Source: Trinickia acidisoli
GTDB lineage: Bacteria > Pseudomonadota > Gammaproteobacteria > Burkholderiales > Burkholderiaceae
DNA length: 64,000 nt
NCBI RefSeq assembly: GCF_017315725.1
Contig: NZ_JAFLRG010000002.1
Span: 248,001 to 312,000 of the forward strand
Direction of reading: 5' to 3'
Shown: positions 1 to 8,652 of the stretch, one piece after another
Layout of the letters: the number at the start of each line of letters is the position of its first letter
Position numbering within the stretch: position 1 is the first letter of the stretch
Position numbers and translations under genes: made by a program
Notes under the pieces: model-generated
The model's input: only the letters and a program-made list of their open reading frames with translations
Databases searched by the model: none
Told to the model about the DNA's origin: nothing

Positions 1-296
1 GAATAGGCTCCATCCTGGTACAGGCCATATTGCATGGTGTTGCTTCCATGCTTGAGATCGAGGGGCGTCGCCACGTTCTGATTCAAGCACACCAGCACAT
101 TGGGTGTAGTGGTGTTTTTCGGCCAGGTGCATGTAACGGTGATCGTGCCGGTAGTGTCGACTGCGCTGAGGCTAATCGGACTGACGTTACCGAAGCTGAT
201 TGCGGATGCGGCGGCTGAGCAGCTTTGAGCGTTCGCCAAGCTAGGGAGGCAAAGCGTCAGCACACAAAGAATGAGCTGGAACGTGTACCGCTTCAT
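1..296 (-). CDS. Spore coat U domain protein (fimbrial tip/minor subunit), 3' end cut by window edge
   Basis: Reading leftward from ATG at 296, the product begins MKRYTFQLILCVLTLCLPSL and has a clear Sec signal peptide with cleavage near ANA-QS. Mature sequence SCSAAASAISFGNVSP followed by a Cys in ITVTCTW and another in VLVCLN is typical of the spore coat protein U (SCPU) domain used as pilin or tip adhesin in Csu-type chaperone-usher systems. The start codon overlaps the usher stop by 4 bp (ATGA), so it is translationally coupled as the last visible gene of the operon. Only about 98 codons are in the window. By position it should be the CsuE-like tip subunit; that is inference from operon order. 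Confidence 0.85.
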   Translation of the reverse strand, partial: MKRYTFQLILCVLTLCLPSLANAQSCSAAASAISFGNVSPISLSAVDTTGTITVTCTWPKNTTTPNVLVCLNQNVATPLDLKHGSNTMQYGLYQDGAY

Positions 297-2632
297 TGCC
301 GGCCTCCGGTCAAGCTTCGACACTTTAGCGGTCCGATTGTCCGCAACGAGCCGTCGCTCGGAGGGGTATACGTGAACTCTGTTGTGCACCTCGATGTGCC
401 GCTGCCGATCAACAAGTGATTGTCATGCACGAGACCGTCAATGAAGGCGAGGCCGTCGTAGCCGACGATCGTGCCCTTTCCGCTTTCTTCATGGTGGACC
501 TGTGTGCCAGGTGGGAGGATCTTGCCGTCCGGGCCGTCGAGGATCACGGAAGCCGCCTGGTAGCGTGTCATACCAAAGTGCGCGAGCACGCCGGACTGTG
601 CCTGCGGCGTCAGGTTCATCGAGGTGGCGGCAAGCCGGACATTGGCGGGTAGATTCATGGGTTCGATGCTCACCTCGTTGTTCTGATAGGCGTTCAGATC
701 CGGGATCAGCAGGTGCCCGGAGCCATCGGTGACGCCGATCAGACGGTTCTCGTGCAACACTGGAATTCCTGCGACACCATCCGTGGACACCAGCGCGAAT
801 CCATTATCAATGCGGCGCGAGAGTTGGACGCTTCGATCCATCAGCACCGCGGCACCGGTTATATCGAGCGATGCGTTAGTGACTTTACCGATATTCTGTG
901 CGGCGGCGGTCACTTCGCCGTCGTTGCCCAGGTATTGCACTTGTGCTTGCCGGAAAGGCGTATTCCCCATGCCTTCAGCTTGTGCACCCCAGCCCCAGCC
1001 ACCCGCATAGTCGGGCGAGCGTATCGCGTTGATGTTGTAGTTCGATTGACCATTTTCGCGTCCGACAGTGGTGCTGATCGAGGTTTTATGTAGGAATCCT
1101 AAGCTTAAGGTGATGAACGCGCCCGACCCACTATGTTGCTCGAAGTCTTTGTAGGCACTCAAACTGAGTGATGTCAGATGGCCGAAATTCAGCGTGCAGG
1201 AAATCGAGCCGATTTTCGAGGAGGGTGAATCCGGATATTTTGATCCGATGTAGCTTAGTGAGAAAGTTTGGTGTCGCATGAACGGGAACGAGAACGTCAC
1301 CTGATCGGTTGCCGACGGCACTAACGAGCCCTGACTCGAGGCAAGGTCACCGAAATTGCCAAACGCCCGCACAGTTTGCGCGTTAATCGAAAAGTCACGC
1401 CGGATTAGTTGATAGCCCAAGCTCGCCTGGGTGCCGGCAAAACTGCCGGAACTAGCCGATAACGAGCCGTTGACTACGCCGAGCTGGCCGAACCGCATCA
1501 GCGCACCGCCACCGGCATTGACGAGGTTGTGCGTGGCCTCGGCATGACCTTCCAGTGTGAGTGTGCTGGTCAAGCCGTATCGCATGGTGCCGCTCAACAC
1601 GGGATGGGGATCGTAGGAAAACGATTCGAGGCCGTAGGCACGGCGGACAAAGCCCGCTTCGAACGAGTAGCTAGAGAGGCCAGCCGCAAGCATGCGCGGG
1701 TCGACGTAAAGCGGCATCGACGTGGTGATCGTACGGCCGAGCGCATCGCGTGTGATGACCGTTGCTTGCCCCGCACCCGTAATCCCTGGCACGTTGTTCA
1801 TGATGAACGGGCCACTGGGTACGTTGCCGCTGTACTGCTTCACGCTGTTGATATACACGTCGACGGCAGACGGTACGACAGCCGACCCATAGAGCGCCGG
1901 GACCGGAAAAGTCACTAAGTCGGGCCGCAACGCAAAATTACTGCCCCATTGGAATCCACCGATGCGAATCGAGCGAGTCCAAGCCAGTGATGCTGAAATG
2001 GTGTCGCCGATTTGAGTGGTGTTGTTCGTCAATACGTTCGAGTGACTCCACGATGTGTCGTACCGCATGTAGTGATGCTCGGCGCCTGACAGGTACGCGA
2101 CGCCCGAATTGCTCAATACGCCCAATGGCATAAAGTAATGTTCGTCGTTTGCCAGCGCGAGCTGTGTGTCCGAACCCGTTTGCGTGAACGCGTCGTAGTT
2201 GATGAACAATCCGGACGACGAGGTTGCGTGAGGTGCTTTGGGTAGTATGCGCGTATCGAACTTGTAGGGCTTGCGGATGTTGTCCGGTGCTTGCAGGTCG
2301 ACGGTTTGCTCGGCGGCGTTGTACGTATAGTGAAGGCCGGGAATGGAGTCTAGCTGTACATCGGTTGCTTGACTGATCCCAAGACGATCGACGTTCAACC
2401 CAACATCGCCCAAGTCCTTGCCTGCCACGGTGAGACGTCCATCCAGTTCACGAAAATGTACGATCAACGACGTGGGCTGGCCGTTCAGGTTGACTTCGAG
2501 GTAGAGGTCATGAACGGAATGCACGTTCGCATCTTTCGTGTGCGATGAGGCTGCAAAGCCCTCGCTTTGTGCGTGCACACATCCGGAGCTGATCAACGCC
2601 GCGGCAATGAGCACTGTGCGAAAGATGCCCAC
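293..2632 (-). CDS. Fimbrial outer-membrane usher protein, Csu type
   Basis: A 779-residue usher that would form the outer-membrane channel through which chaperone-bound pilins are assembled. It has a signal peptide (MGIFRTVLIAAALISSGCVHA), the N-terminal periplasmic domain, then the beta-barrel and plug region with the family-typical stretch GPFIMNNVPGITGAGQATVI and a C-terminal segment rich in turns (GVAGIPVLHENRLIGVTDGS, DGLAFIDGL). The length is usual for the CsuD-like group, which is slightly shorter than FimD/PapC. It lies 98 bp after the chaperone gene and overlaps the next SCPU gene by 4 bp. No frameshift is seen; it looks functional. Confidence 0.93.
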   Translation of the reverse strand: MGIFRTVLIAAALISSGCVHAQSEGFAASSHTKDANVHSVHDLYLEVNLNGQPTSLIVHFRELDGRLTVAGKDLGDVGLNVDRLGISQATDVQLDSIPGLHYTYNAAEQTVDLQAPDNIRKPYKFDTRILPKAPHATSSSGLFINYDAFTQTGSDTQLALANDEHYFMPLGVLSNSGVAYLSGAEHHYMRYDTSWSHSNVLTNNTTQIGDTISASLAWTRSIRIGGFQWGSNFALRPDLVTFPVPALYGSAVVPSAVDVYINSVKQYSGNVPSGPFIMNNVPGITGAGQATVITRDALGRTITTSMPLYVDPRMLAAGLSSYSFEAGFVRRAYGLESFSYDPHPVLSGTMRYGLTSTLTLEGHAEATHNLVNAGGGALMRFGQLGVVNGSLSASSGSFAGTQASLGYQLIRRDFSINAQTVRAFGNFGDLASSQGSLVPSATDQVTFSFPFMRHQTFSLSYIGSKYPDSPSSKIGSISCTLNFGHLTSLSLSAYKDFEQHSGSGAFITLSLGFLHKTSISTTVGRENGQSNYNINAIRSPDYAGGWGWGAQAEGMGNTPFRQAQVQYLGNDGEVTAAAQNIGKVTNASLDITGAAVLMDRSVQLSRRIDNGFALVSTDGVAGIPVLHENRLIGVTDGSGHLLIPDLNAYQNNEVSIEPMNLPANVRLAATSMNLTPQAQSGVLAHFGMTRYQAASVILDGPDGKILPPGTQVHHEESGKGTIVGYDGLAFIDGLVHDNHLLIGSGTSRCTTEFTYTPPSDGSLRTIGPLKCRSLTGGRQ

Positions 2633-2730
2633 AGGTCGTCCCCGATAGCGTTTGATTTGTTTTGCTTGAATGGCAGCGCAGGGTATTCACCGCAGGCACT
2701 ACAGAAGATAAGCGGTGGGAGCGTCATCTA

Positions 2731-3465
2731 TCATTTCGTTTGTTCCACGGTTACCACCGCCTCGGTGTGGAGCGAATTGATAGCGGCGCGGACCTTCACG
2801 ACGCCGCTCAAATCGGCCTGTGGAGGAAGCGATATCTGCCATTGTCGACCACGTCCGGCCAGTGCATAGCCAAGCAGTCCCTTATTGATCTCATAGACTT
2901 TGGCGTTCTGGTTCACGAGTTCAATCGCGGCAATCTGCGCGCGTCGCGTGCCGGTGTTGTCGACCCGCATGATCCACCCTTGGTCAGTGTGGATGAGATG
3001 CCATGAAAGACTGGGTTGGCCCATTGCGCCGGCTGGCTCGATAAACACCGGTAACGAATAGCGCAATCGAATCGTGATGCCGGTCGTGGGGGTGAGGTTG
3101 GGCCGTGGCAATTCGTCGACGACCATGCGGTAGCTTTGTTCAGTGGTAGGCGGTGCTGTTGTGATGCGCACCAGCCGCACCAATTGACTCGTTCGCGGAG
3201 CGATCTCGACGATCGGCGGACTTGCGACGATGTCTTGCGTTGGAGTGAGTGTGTCATTACCGTCAGCCTGGTCCCAACGGAACAGCCGCACTTGCCCATA
3301 GAGAGGCTGGTCGTCGGGGTTACGCAGCGTCAGGCCAGACGCATTTTCGCCTGCTTGGATCTCCACCATGACCGGTGAAACCTGAAGCATCCCGGCGACA
3401 CTGTCTAGAGGTGAAAGGCCCGCTATGAGAAGAAGGGCGATCAGACATTGACGTAGCTTGTCCAT
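2731..3465 (-). CDS. Periplasmic fimbrial chaperone (PapD/CsuC-like)
   Basis: A 244-residue periplasmic chaperone that would donate a beta-strand to SCPU pilins and deliver them to the usher. Seen: a signal peptide (residues 1-25, ending SVAG), the G1 region LQVSPVMVEIQAGENASGLTLRN, the Arg-containing domain-1 strands (TSQLVRLVRI), and the conserved central motif YRMVVDELP characteristic of pili assembly chaperones (usual form YRv...E.P). The ending SLHTEAVVTVEQTK matches the second Ig-like domain. It sits 17 bp after the major subunit gene and precedes the usher, the usual Csu order. Confidence 0.92.
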   Translation of the reverse strand: MDKLRQCLIALLLIAGLSPLDSVAGMLQVSPVMVEIQAGENASGLTLRNPDDQPLYGQVRLFRWDQADGNDTLTPTQDIVASPPIVEIAPRTSQLVRLVRITTAPPTTEQSYRMVVDELPRPNLTPTTGITIRLRYSLPVFIEPAGAMGQPSLSWHLIHTDQGWIMRVDNTGTRRAQIAAIELVNQNAKVYEINKGLLGYALAGRGRQWQISLPPQADLSGVVKVRAAINSLHTEAVVTVEQTK

Positions 3466-3482
3466 GTAGATGTCACGTGTGA

Positions 3483-4007
3483 TCAGAAATACACGGTCGC
3501 GGTGATCGTTGTTTGATAGGTATCGGGCTGCGGCGTCGTTTGAGCCGGCACTTGCCCATAGATCGTGATCGATTGTGCGGAGCCGGTGCCCGTGCCGCCG
3601 ACAGTATTGCTACCTTGCGTATTGCCCCAGACAGTGCTGTGTCCCGAGTCTTGATAAAGCTGGAAGCCGACTGTCGTACTGGTATTGCCGCTGGCGGTAC
3701 CGGCCAATAACCGGCTCGTAACGGTTGAGCCGGAGACGGTGCCGCCGTCCAGCCCGACGTTGTAGGGGGTGGTGTTCGTACAAGTTACGGATACCGTAGT
3801 TTGCTGATTGACTGCCGAGGAGAGAACTCCGTTCGTGCCGAAATTCAGCGGATTGGCGGAAATCGTGCAGTTGCCTTGCAATGTCAGAGAAACCGTGAAC
3901 TGTGCGGTTGCTGTGCCATTGGTATAGGTTCCGGCGTGTGCTTGCGGCAGTAATGCCACGCATGCAAGTGTTGCGGCAATTGCCGATAAGGAAAGGTATT
4001 GTTTCAT
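3483..4007 (-). CDS. Spore coat U domain pilin, probable major subunit
   Basis: A 174-residue secreted protein with signal peptide MKQYLSLSAIAATLACVALLP...AHAG. The mature part has the SCPU signature: NCTISANPLNFGTNG near the start, VSVTCTNTTPYNVGLDGG in the middle, and a C-terminal beta-strand ITIYGQVPAQTTPQPDTYQT ending in TVYF, the aromatic end expected for a chaperone-usher pilin. It is the first gene of a four-gene minus-strand operon, consistent with the highly expressed major pilin (CsuA/B-like). A purine-rich AGGGGGAAC lies just upstream of the ATG as ribosome-binding site. Confidence 0.9.
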   Translation of the reverse strand: MKQYLSLSAIAATLACVALLPQAHAGTYTNGTATAQFTVSLTLQGNCTISANPLNFGTNGVLSSAVNQQTTVSVTCTNTTPYNVGLDGGTVSGSTVTSRLLAGTASGNTSTTVGFQLYQDSGHSTVWGNTQGSNTVGGTGTGSAQSITIYGQVPAQTTPQPDTYQTTITATVYF

Positions 4008-4039
4008 GCTGTTCCCCCTGAGAACGATACGGCAGTTTG

Positions 4040-4209
4040 TTGTAGGCCATAGGGAGATGCCGCACTCCGCGTCGTGAGCCCTGCTGATTGCATGGCTTCC
4101 ATGCTATGGGAACAGAAGTAGGCACGCTATGAAGAATTGTGAATCGTATGTCGTGCGTAGGCCTAGTTCATTGCAGGCCATGGGGAGACGCAGCACTCTG
4201 TGTCGGGAG
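4040..4209. promoter_or_regulatory. Duplicated 39-bp element and palindrome upstream of the fimbrial operon
   Basis: Two direct copies of a 39-bp element lie upstream of the first pilin gene at 4040-4078 and 4171-4209. They match at 32 of 39 positions and share cores AGGCCAT, GGGAGA, GCACTC and GTCG. Between them at 4090-4104 is a perfect inverted repeat GCATGG-CTT-CCATGC. The arrangement is suggestive of paired regulator sites controlling fimbrial transcription, but no -10/-35 was assigned and the role is inference. Confidence 0.4.
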
Positions 4210-4433
4210 GATTGCTTGTTGGATTGCTTTTGCGTTCTGTGAATGGGGCGATGCCTTGCTGTGAGGGATCTCGATACGTATGTTTGGTATGGGCCAGGAT
4301 TATCTCGGGATAGATCGCGCGCCTAGGCCGGGCGCGCTCGCGCTCAAAGCCTCCCTCTTACGACGATCGTGGGAGGCTAATGCTCGTCTGTGTAACATCA
4401 AACAGCCAATTTCGAACCACGCCTCATGTTGGT

Positions 4434-4748
4434 CTAACGACCCTGTGACCCTCCGGGGGTAGAAGCTGGGACATGTGACTGGATAACCCTATTGGGTGAC
4501 TGGGCAGTCGGGTGTGCGGCCGGCGCGGAACATATGCTTGGCACTCGCAGGCTTGCGGGCGGCGGGATTGCCGATAATAGTCGTGAATATCGCGCGTCAC
4601 CTTGGGGCACCGGAAAGGCAGAAGCGGCAGAAGCGGCAGGAGCAGCAGGAGCAGCAGGATGGACATCGAGTCTACTCTCCGAAGAGCGAGGTGGGCTTTC
4701 AGGAACTGCTTGAGGAGGATCTTTTTGTGAATCTGATGTGTTTAACAT
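4434..4748 (-). CDS. Possible small Pro/Ser/Ala-rich protein, unrecognised
   Basis: A 104-codon reading frame starting MLNTSDSQKDPPQAVPES, then an Ala/Pro stretch (HPAAPAAPAASAASAFP) produced by a short GCAG-rich tandem run at about 4618-4660, and a polar tail. I recognise no family. The Ser/Pro-rich start resembles the flexible N-terminus of secreted effectors, but no motif proves this. The rest of 4210-5092 shows no other convincing gene. Coding status is doubtful. Confidence 0.25.
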   Translation of the reverse strand: MLNTSDSQKDPPQAVPESPPRSSESRLDVHPAAPAAPAASAASAFPVPQGDARYSRLLSAIPPPASLRVPSICSAPAAHPTAQSPNRVIQSHVPASTPGGSQGR

Positions 4749-5092
4749 AGTGGGTTCCGCTAATAATTGGAAAGAGGATGACGCAAAGAATTGATGCCAG
4801 TGAGTAATCCGTTGAAGTGAACCCCGTGTACCTCTATGACTGAGACCGAGTGTCCCTGAACTCGCCACTGCCACTGTGTGACGATAACCTTCCCGCAATG
4901 AGCACCTGGTGAGATGCGCGAAGAGCTAGCGCTGGCGCGCGTACAACGGTACTTGTTGTAGGCGTAACGTACCTGCGGTTGACCTACTCATCTGGTTATT
5001 CCACAAAAAATCCAGTCGGGTCGCTGGCGTCTGTCGCCCCGAAAGCCCTGCATTTGCCTCTCGCAATCCGCCTGTTCTCCTAGTTGCGAGCG

Positions 5093-5425
5093 TCAACGTC
5101 CGCGTCCGCGTTTGTTGTCGCCAACGGGTTTGTGCGTGCTCGGTGGCATAGATCCAGGTGTATCGGCCGCAGGTTGATCATGCCGATGTGCAACTGGTTG
5201 TTGCTCTCGCAGAGCGGCTAGCCCCGCTAGCACAAATCTATCTGCCGGGGCTGCTGTCGCGCACGCGGTGAACGCATCCGTCTGGGTGGACTGCGGGCGT
5301 GCATGAGAGCGGTCGGTCGACCACTGTGGTGTCGAGGCCTTGTGATAGGCAAGCGCAAAACGTCGACCCAGTGCGGTTAAGTCGCGTTCGAGTGTTGGAT
5401 CTCTTGCTAGCGCTTCTCCCGCAAC
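5093..5425 (-). pseudogene. 3' fragment of an unknown gene cut by IS66
   Basis: An open frame on the minus strand runs out of the IS66 left end at 5426 and stops at 5093. The part outside the element reads ...GEALARDPTLERDLTALGRR then a Pro/Gln/His-rich tail ending GDNKRGRGR. The stretch ERDLTALGRRFALAYHKA looks like an amphipathic helix from a genuine protein, but I cannot name the family. The 5' part is missing, and the sequence on the other side of the IS66 is unrelated, so this is a leftover C-terminus. Confidence 0.45.
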
Positions 5426-5497
5426 GTAAGCACCTCGCGAAGGCCGTTCGCAACACGGCGCGCACGTGAGGCATGATTGGGTATCGGGCGCTGGCAA

Positions 5498-7051
5498 TCA
5501 GCCCGTAGAGGCAGGCGGGCGGAACGTCCCTGGCAGCTTACTTGCCACGTTCCAGGGTAGTAATTCGTCGATGCGGTTAATGGGGTGATCAGCGATATGG
5601 GTCAGCACGTATTCGAGGTAAGCGCGCGGGTTGATCCCGTTCAGCTTGCACGTGCCGATCAGGCTGTACATCGCGGCGGCCCGTTTCCCCCCACTGTCGG
5701 AGCCGGCGAACAAGAAGTTCTTGCGACCCAGACTCACACAGCGCAACGCGTTTTCGGCCAGGGCGTTGCTGATCTCGGCACGGCCCTCTTCGCAGTACAG
5801 CACGAGGGCATCCCACTGGTTAAGCGAGTAATGGATCGCTTTGGCCAATTCGGATTTCTTGGACAGCGCCGCGAGTTTGCCCGTCATCCACGTCTTGATG
5901 GCCGCGAGCAGCGGGATGCTTTTCTCCCGGCGCACGCGCAGCCGTTCAGCGGTGGGTTTGCCGCGGATGTCGGCCTCGATCGCGTAAAGTCCGCCGATCA
6001 GCTCGAGCACCTCACGGGTCGCATCGGTCGGCGTTCGGGCATGCACGTCGTATATGTACCGTCTCGCGTGGTCCCAGCATGCCGCCTCGCGAATCTTGCC
6101 GCTCTCGTACAGTTCGTTGAAGCCGCTGTAGGCGTCGGCCTGCAAGATACCCTCGAATCCGGCCAGATGGGTCTGGGGATGAATGCCTTTGCGGTCCGGC
6201 GAGTAAGCAAACCACACTGCGGCCGGTTCGGTCGAGCCCGAGCGAGTGTCATCGCGCACATACACCCACAGACGCCCCGTCTTCGTCTTCTTCTTGCCCG
6301 GCTCAAGTACCGGGATAGGCGTGTCATCCGCGTGCAGCTTCGACGGCGCCACCGTGTAGCGGCGCAGTGCCTCGGTCAGCGCATCGCAAAGGGCCTCGCA
6401 TTGACCAACCCAGCGGCCCATGCTGGCCGGGTCCAGCTTCACGCCGTCGCGCGCGGCTATCTGTGACTGCCGGTACAGCGGGGCGTGGTCGGCGTACTTC
6501 GAGACGAGGATGTCGGCCAGCAGGCTCGGATGGGCGATGCCTCGCGTAATCGGCAGGCCGGGCATCGGCGGCTGCGAGAAGTGGTGACCGCACGGGCAAA
6601 CCGTTTTGCGCCGGATCGTACGAATCACCTTGAACACCGCCGCGACGCGGGCGAGCTGCTCGGACACGTCTTCTCCGAGCGGCTGCATCGCGCTGCCGCA
6701 CTTCGGACACGTTGCGTCAGCCTCCAGTACACGTTCTTCGCGTGGCAAATGCGGCGGCAGCGCTTCTTTCGGCGATGCGTCGCTCACAGGCGTGCTCGCG
6801 CTAGATTGGCGGGCGCGCTGCACATCAGCGACGCCGCGCTCGCCCGTCAAGTCCTCGAGCGCGGTTTCGAGCCGTGCAACCTCCCGGTCTAATTGCTCGG
6901 ACTTGCGCCCGAATTGCATGCGCCTAAGCTTGTCGAGCTGCGCCTTGAGCTGCTCGATCTCCAGATCGCGCTCGGCAAGCTGAGCACGAGCCTCGAGCAG
7001 CAAGGCTCGCAGCGTTTGAACATCGTCAGGAAGTTCGGCGCCGTTCGACAT
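5498..7051 (-). CDS. tnpC: IS66 transposase TnpC
   Basis: A 517-residue transposase. The N-terminal coiled coil (residues about 10-65, RALLLEARAQLAERDLEIEQ) is followed by a zinc-finger-like CPKCGSAMQPLG plus VCPCGHHFSQPPMP, then the DDE catalytic core with HADDTPIPVLEPGKKKTKTG, LQADAYSGFNELYESG and the C-terminal NALAENALRCVSLGRKNFLF motif typical of IS66. It catalyses cut and transfer of the element. No frameshift is visible, so it may be active. Confidence 0.95.
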   Translation of the reverse strand: MSNGAELPDDVQTLRALLLEARAQLAERDLEIEQLKAQLDKLRRMQFGRKSEQLDREVARLETALEDLTGERGVADVQRARQSSASTPVSDASPKEALPPHLPREERVLEADATCPKCGSAMQPLGEDVSEQLARVAAVFKVIRTIRRKTVCPCGHHFSQPPMPGLPITRGIAHPSLLADILVSKYADHAPLYRQSQIAARDGVKLDPASMGRWVGQCEALCDALTEALRRYTVAPSKLHADDTPIPVLEPGKKKTKTGRLWVYVRDDTRSGSTEPAAVWFAYSPDRKGIHPQTHLAGFEGILQADAYSGFNELYESGKIREAACWDHARRYIYDVHARTPTDATREVLELIGGLYAIEADIRGKPTAERLRVRREKSIPLLAAIKTWMTGKLAALSKKSELAKAIHYSLNQWDALVLYCEEGRAEISNALAENALRCVSLGRKNFLFAGSDSGGKRAAAMYSLIGTCKLNGINPRAYLEYVLTHIADHPINRIDELLPWNVASKLPGTFRPPASTG

Positions 7052-7081
7052 GCGGCGCAGTTTACGAGCCTTCTGCTCGGT

Positions 7082-7426
7082 TTACAACATCGACAGTGCA
7101 GCGGTGCGACGCGGTTGCCGCCAATCGATGCCTTCGAGCAACATGGACAATTGCGCCGCCGTCAGATGGACCTTGCCGCCATCGGCCTGTGGCCACACGA
7201 AGCGCCCACGCTCGAGCCGCTTCGCAAGAAGCCAGAGCCCGTCTTCGGTCGCCCACATGAGCTTCACGAGATCGCCGCGCCGGCCCCGGAAGATGAACAC
7301 GTTGCCGCCCAACGCATTGTCTTCGAGCGCCGTCTGCACCTTGGCCGCCAGTCCTTGGAATCCGCAGCGCATGTCGGTAACGCCGGCCACCAGCCAGACG
7401 CGTGTACCCGTGGGAAGAGAGATCAC
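7082..7426 (-). CDS. tnpB: IS66 accessory protein TnpB
   Basis: A 114-residue protein that is essential for transposition of IS66 elements although its biochemical role is unclear. The family signature is plain: VWLVAGVTDMRCGFQGLAAKVQ (Orf2-type), FIFRGRRGDLVKLMWATEDG and KRLERGRFVWPQ. It overlaps tnpA by 4 bp (ATGA) and precedes tnpC by 30 bp, so the three are translationally linked. Confidence 0.95.
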   Translation of the reverse strand: MISLPTGTRVWLVAGVTDMRCGFQGLAAKVQTALEDNALGGNVFIFRGRRGDLVKLMWATEDGLWLLAKRLERGRFVWPQADGGKVHLTAAQLSMLLEGIDWRQPRRTAALSML

Positions 7427-7851
7427 GATCGCATGCTCCCCAGTACAACGCGTAGCGTGTCGGCGTCGACGATGCCGTCCACCTTGACGACCACCTCACC
7501 GAATCGAATCTCGATCGTCCCGCCTCGTGTAGTCCGGTTGCCGGCTGCCCGAGCATCCGAGGGCATGGTCACGCGCTGCGCCGGCGTTTCATGGACCACC
7601 GCCACGGGAATCAGCGACGTCGTTTGGGCCTGCAATTGCTCGCGATAGCGACGCCGCCACGTGAACAGCATGTTTGCATTGATGCCATTCTCGCGCGCCA
7701 GCTTTGCGACGGAGGCACCCGGCTCGCATGCCGCGACCGCGAGACGGCGTCGAAACTCGCGATCATAATTGGGGCGTCCCTTGCGGCTACCCGGCTTGGC
7801 TTCCAACTCCGTCACAGTGATCTCCATCAAATCGAAAATGATGGGCACCAC
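7423..7851 (-). CDS. tnpA: IS66 accessory protein TnpA (helix-turn-helix)
   Basis: Up to 142 residues; an internal ATG at 7827 (MEITVTELEAKPGSRKG) is an equally good start. It carries a helix-turn-helix of the IS3/IS66 OrfA kind: YDREFRRRLAVAAC, SVAKLARENGINANMLFTWR. The C-terminal part (TIEIRFGEVVVKVDGIVDAD) is typical of IS66 TnpA. It probably binds the element ends. It is the first gene of the element and overlaps tnpB. Confidence 0.93.
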   Translation of the reverse strand: MVPIIFDLMEITVTELEAKPGSRKGRPNYDREFRRRLAVAACEPGASVAKLARENGINANMLFTWRRRYREQLQAQTTSLIPVAVVHETPAQRVTMPSDARAAGNRTTRGGTIEIRFGEVVVKVDGIVDADTLRVVLGSMRS

Positions 7852-7898
7852 TTTGATGTCGGTTCTCGCCGTCGTCTATGACGGTCGTCGTGAGGCGC

Positions 7899-8387
7899 TT
7901 ACCTTGAAGCTGAAGCTGAAACCGGAGCACTTCTTCTTGGGCCAAAACGCCGATATAGCCGTTGTGCGCCGCCGCCTGGGCCTTGAGCAGGAGCGGGAGC
8001 TGCGCCTTGAGCGGGAGCTGCGCCTTGAGCGGGAGCTGCGCCTTGAGCGGGAGCTGCGCCTTGAGCGGCAGCTGCGCCTTGAGCGGCAGCTGCGCCTTGA
8101 GCGGCAGCTGCGCCTTGAGCGGCAGCTGCGCCTTGAGCGGGAGCTGCGCCTTGAGCGGGAGCTGCGCCTTGAGCGGGAGCTGCGCCTTGAGCGGGAGCAC
8201 CCCCCCCTTGAACTGCAGCAGGTGGATTAGCGCTTTGCTTTTCGCCCTTATACGCACAATAAGCCCCTCCCGCTACTGCAAGCGCAACCGCAGCCACAAC
8301 AGCAGGAAGGATTCCTAAGCTCAACACGCTGCCAGCGACGAGGAACCCGACGCCCCCACCGATGGCCATCCCAACTGGAACTTTCAT
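7899..8387 (-). pseudogene. Membrane protein with AQGAAP hexapeptide repeats, 3' end truncated by IS66
   Basis: The product starts MKVPVGMAIGGGVGFLVAGS, with two hydrophobic segments (residues about 5-25 and 27-47), a short basic loop (CAYKGEKQSANPP), then about 12 tandem hexapeptides of AQGAAP or AQGAAA, ending GGGAQRLYRRFGPRRSAPVS. The stop codon TAA is the second to fourth base of the IS66 end (GTAAGC), so the original C-terminus is lost and the present protein is a fusion to the element. Low-complexity repeats suggest a cell-surface or secreted spacer; no family was recognised. The ATG follows AAGGGGCACAGAA. Confidence 0.55.
7991..8198. repeat. 18-bp tandem repeat array inside a coding region
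   Basis: The unit GAGCGGGAGCTGCGCCTT is repeated about 11.6 times head to tail. It occurs in two versions that differ at one base (GAGCGGG and GAGCGGC): three G-type, four C-type, then four G-type units. The unit is a multiple of three, so changes in copy number keep the minus-strand AQGAAP frame open. All other frames are open too, which explains several spurious reading frames here. Confidence 0.9.
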
Positions 8388-8652
8388 TTCTGTGCCCCTT
8401 ATCGACCTCGGCCTTGCAGCGTTGGCCTACACGCGCTATCTCAATGGTGCCGCCGAGCCGGTGTATGTCGCTCTTTCTTCACAGCAGAGAACATAGCGCC
8501 ATGCGTCCAATAAATGACCTACATCTTCTCAAACCGGCCACGCGGCGTTTGCGGAAACCAGCACTCCCCCCCCTCATTGCAGATCATCGAGCGAATCACT
8601 CACGCTGCATGGGTGTGCAACGGACGCACTGATTGCTTGTCCTGTACACCTA

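Larger units (their letters stand above)
5426..7902 (-). mobile_element. IS66-family insertion sequence, apparently complete
   Basis: The element carries tnpA, tnpB and tnpC in the usual order on the minus strand. Both ends start with the IS66-type terminus GTAAGC: inward from 7902 (minus strand) GTAAGCGCCTCACGACGACC, and from 5426 (plus strand) GTAAGCACCTCGCGAAGGCC, 16 of 20 positions matching. The length of 2477 bp is normal for the family. The 8 bp outside each end (CCCGCAAC left, CTTGAAGC right) do not match, so no target duplication survives. This fits a deletion or recombination after insertion. Confidence 0.88.

Noticed and set aside
5585..6466. 293-codon plus-strand frame over IS66 tnpC.
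   Set aside because: Shadow of tnpC; no domain.
7991..8198. Possible CRISPR-like array.
   Set aside because: The units are contiguous 18-mers with no spacers and lie inside a coding frame.
7787..8257. Long open frames on both strands (KAQLPL, GSCALS and RLERELRLER repeats) across the 18-bp array.
   Set aside because: The repeat unit is a multiple of three and keeps all frames open; only the AQGAAP frame has a start with a membrane leader and plausible Shine-Dalgarno region.
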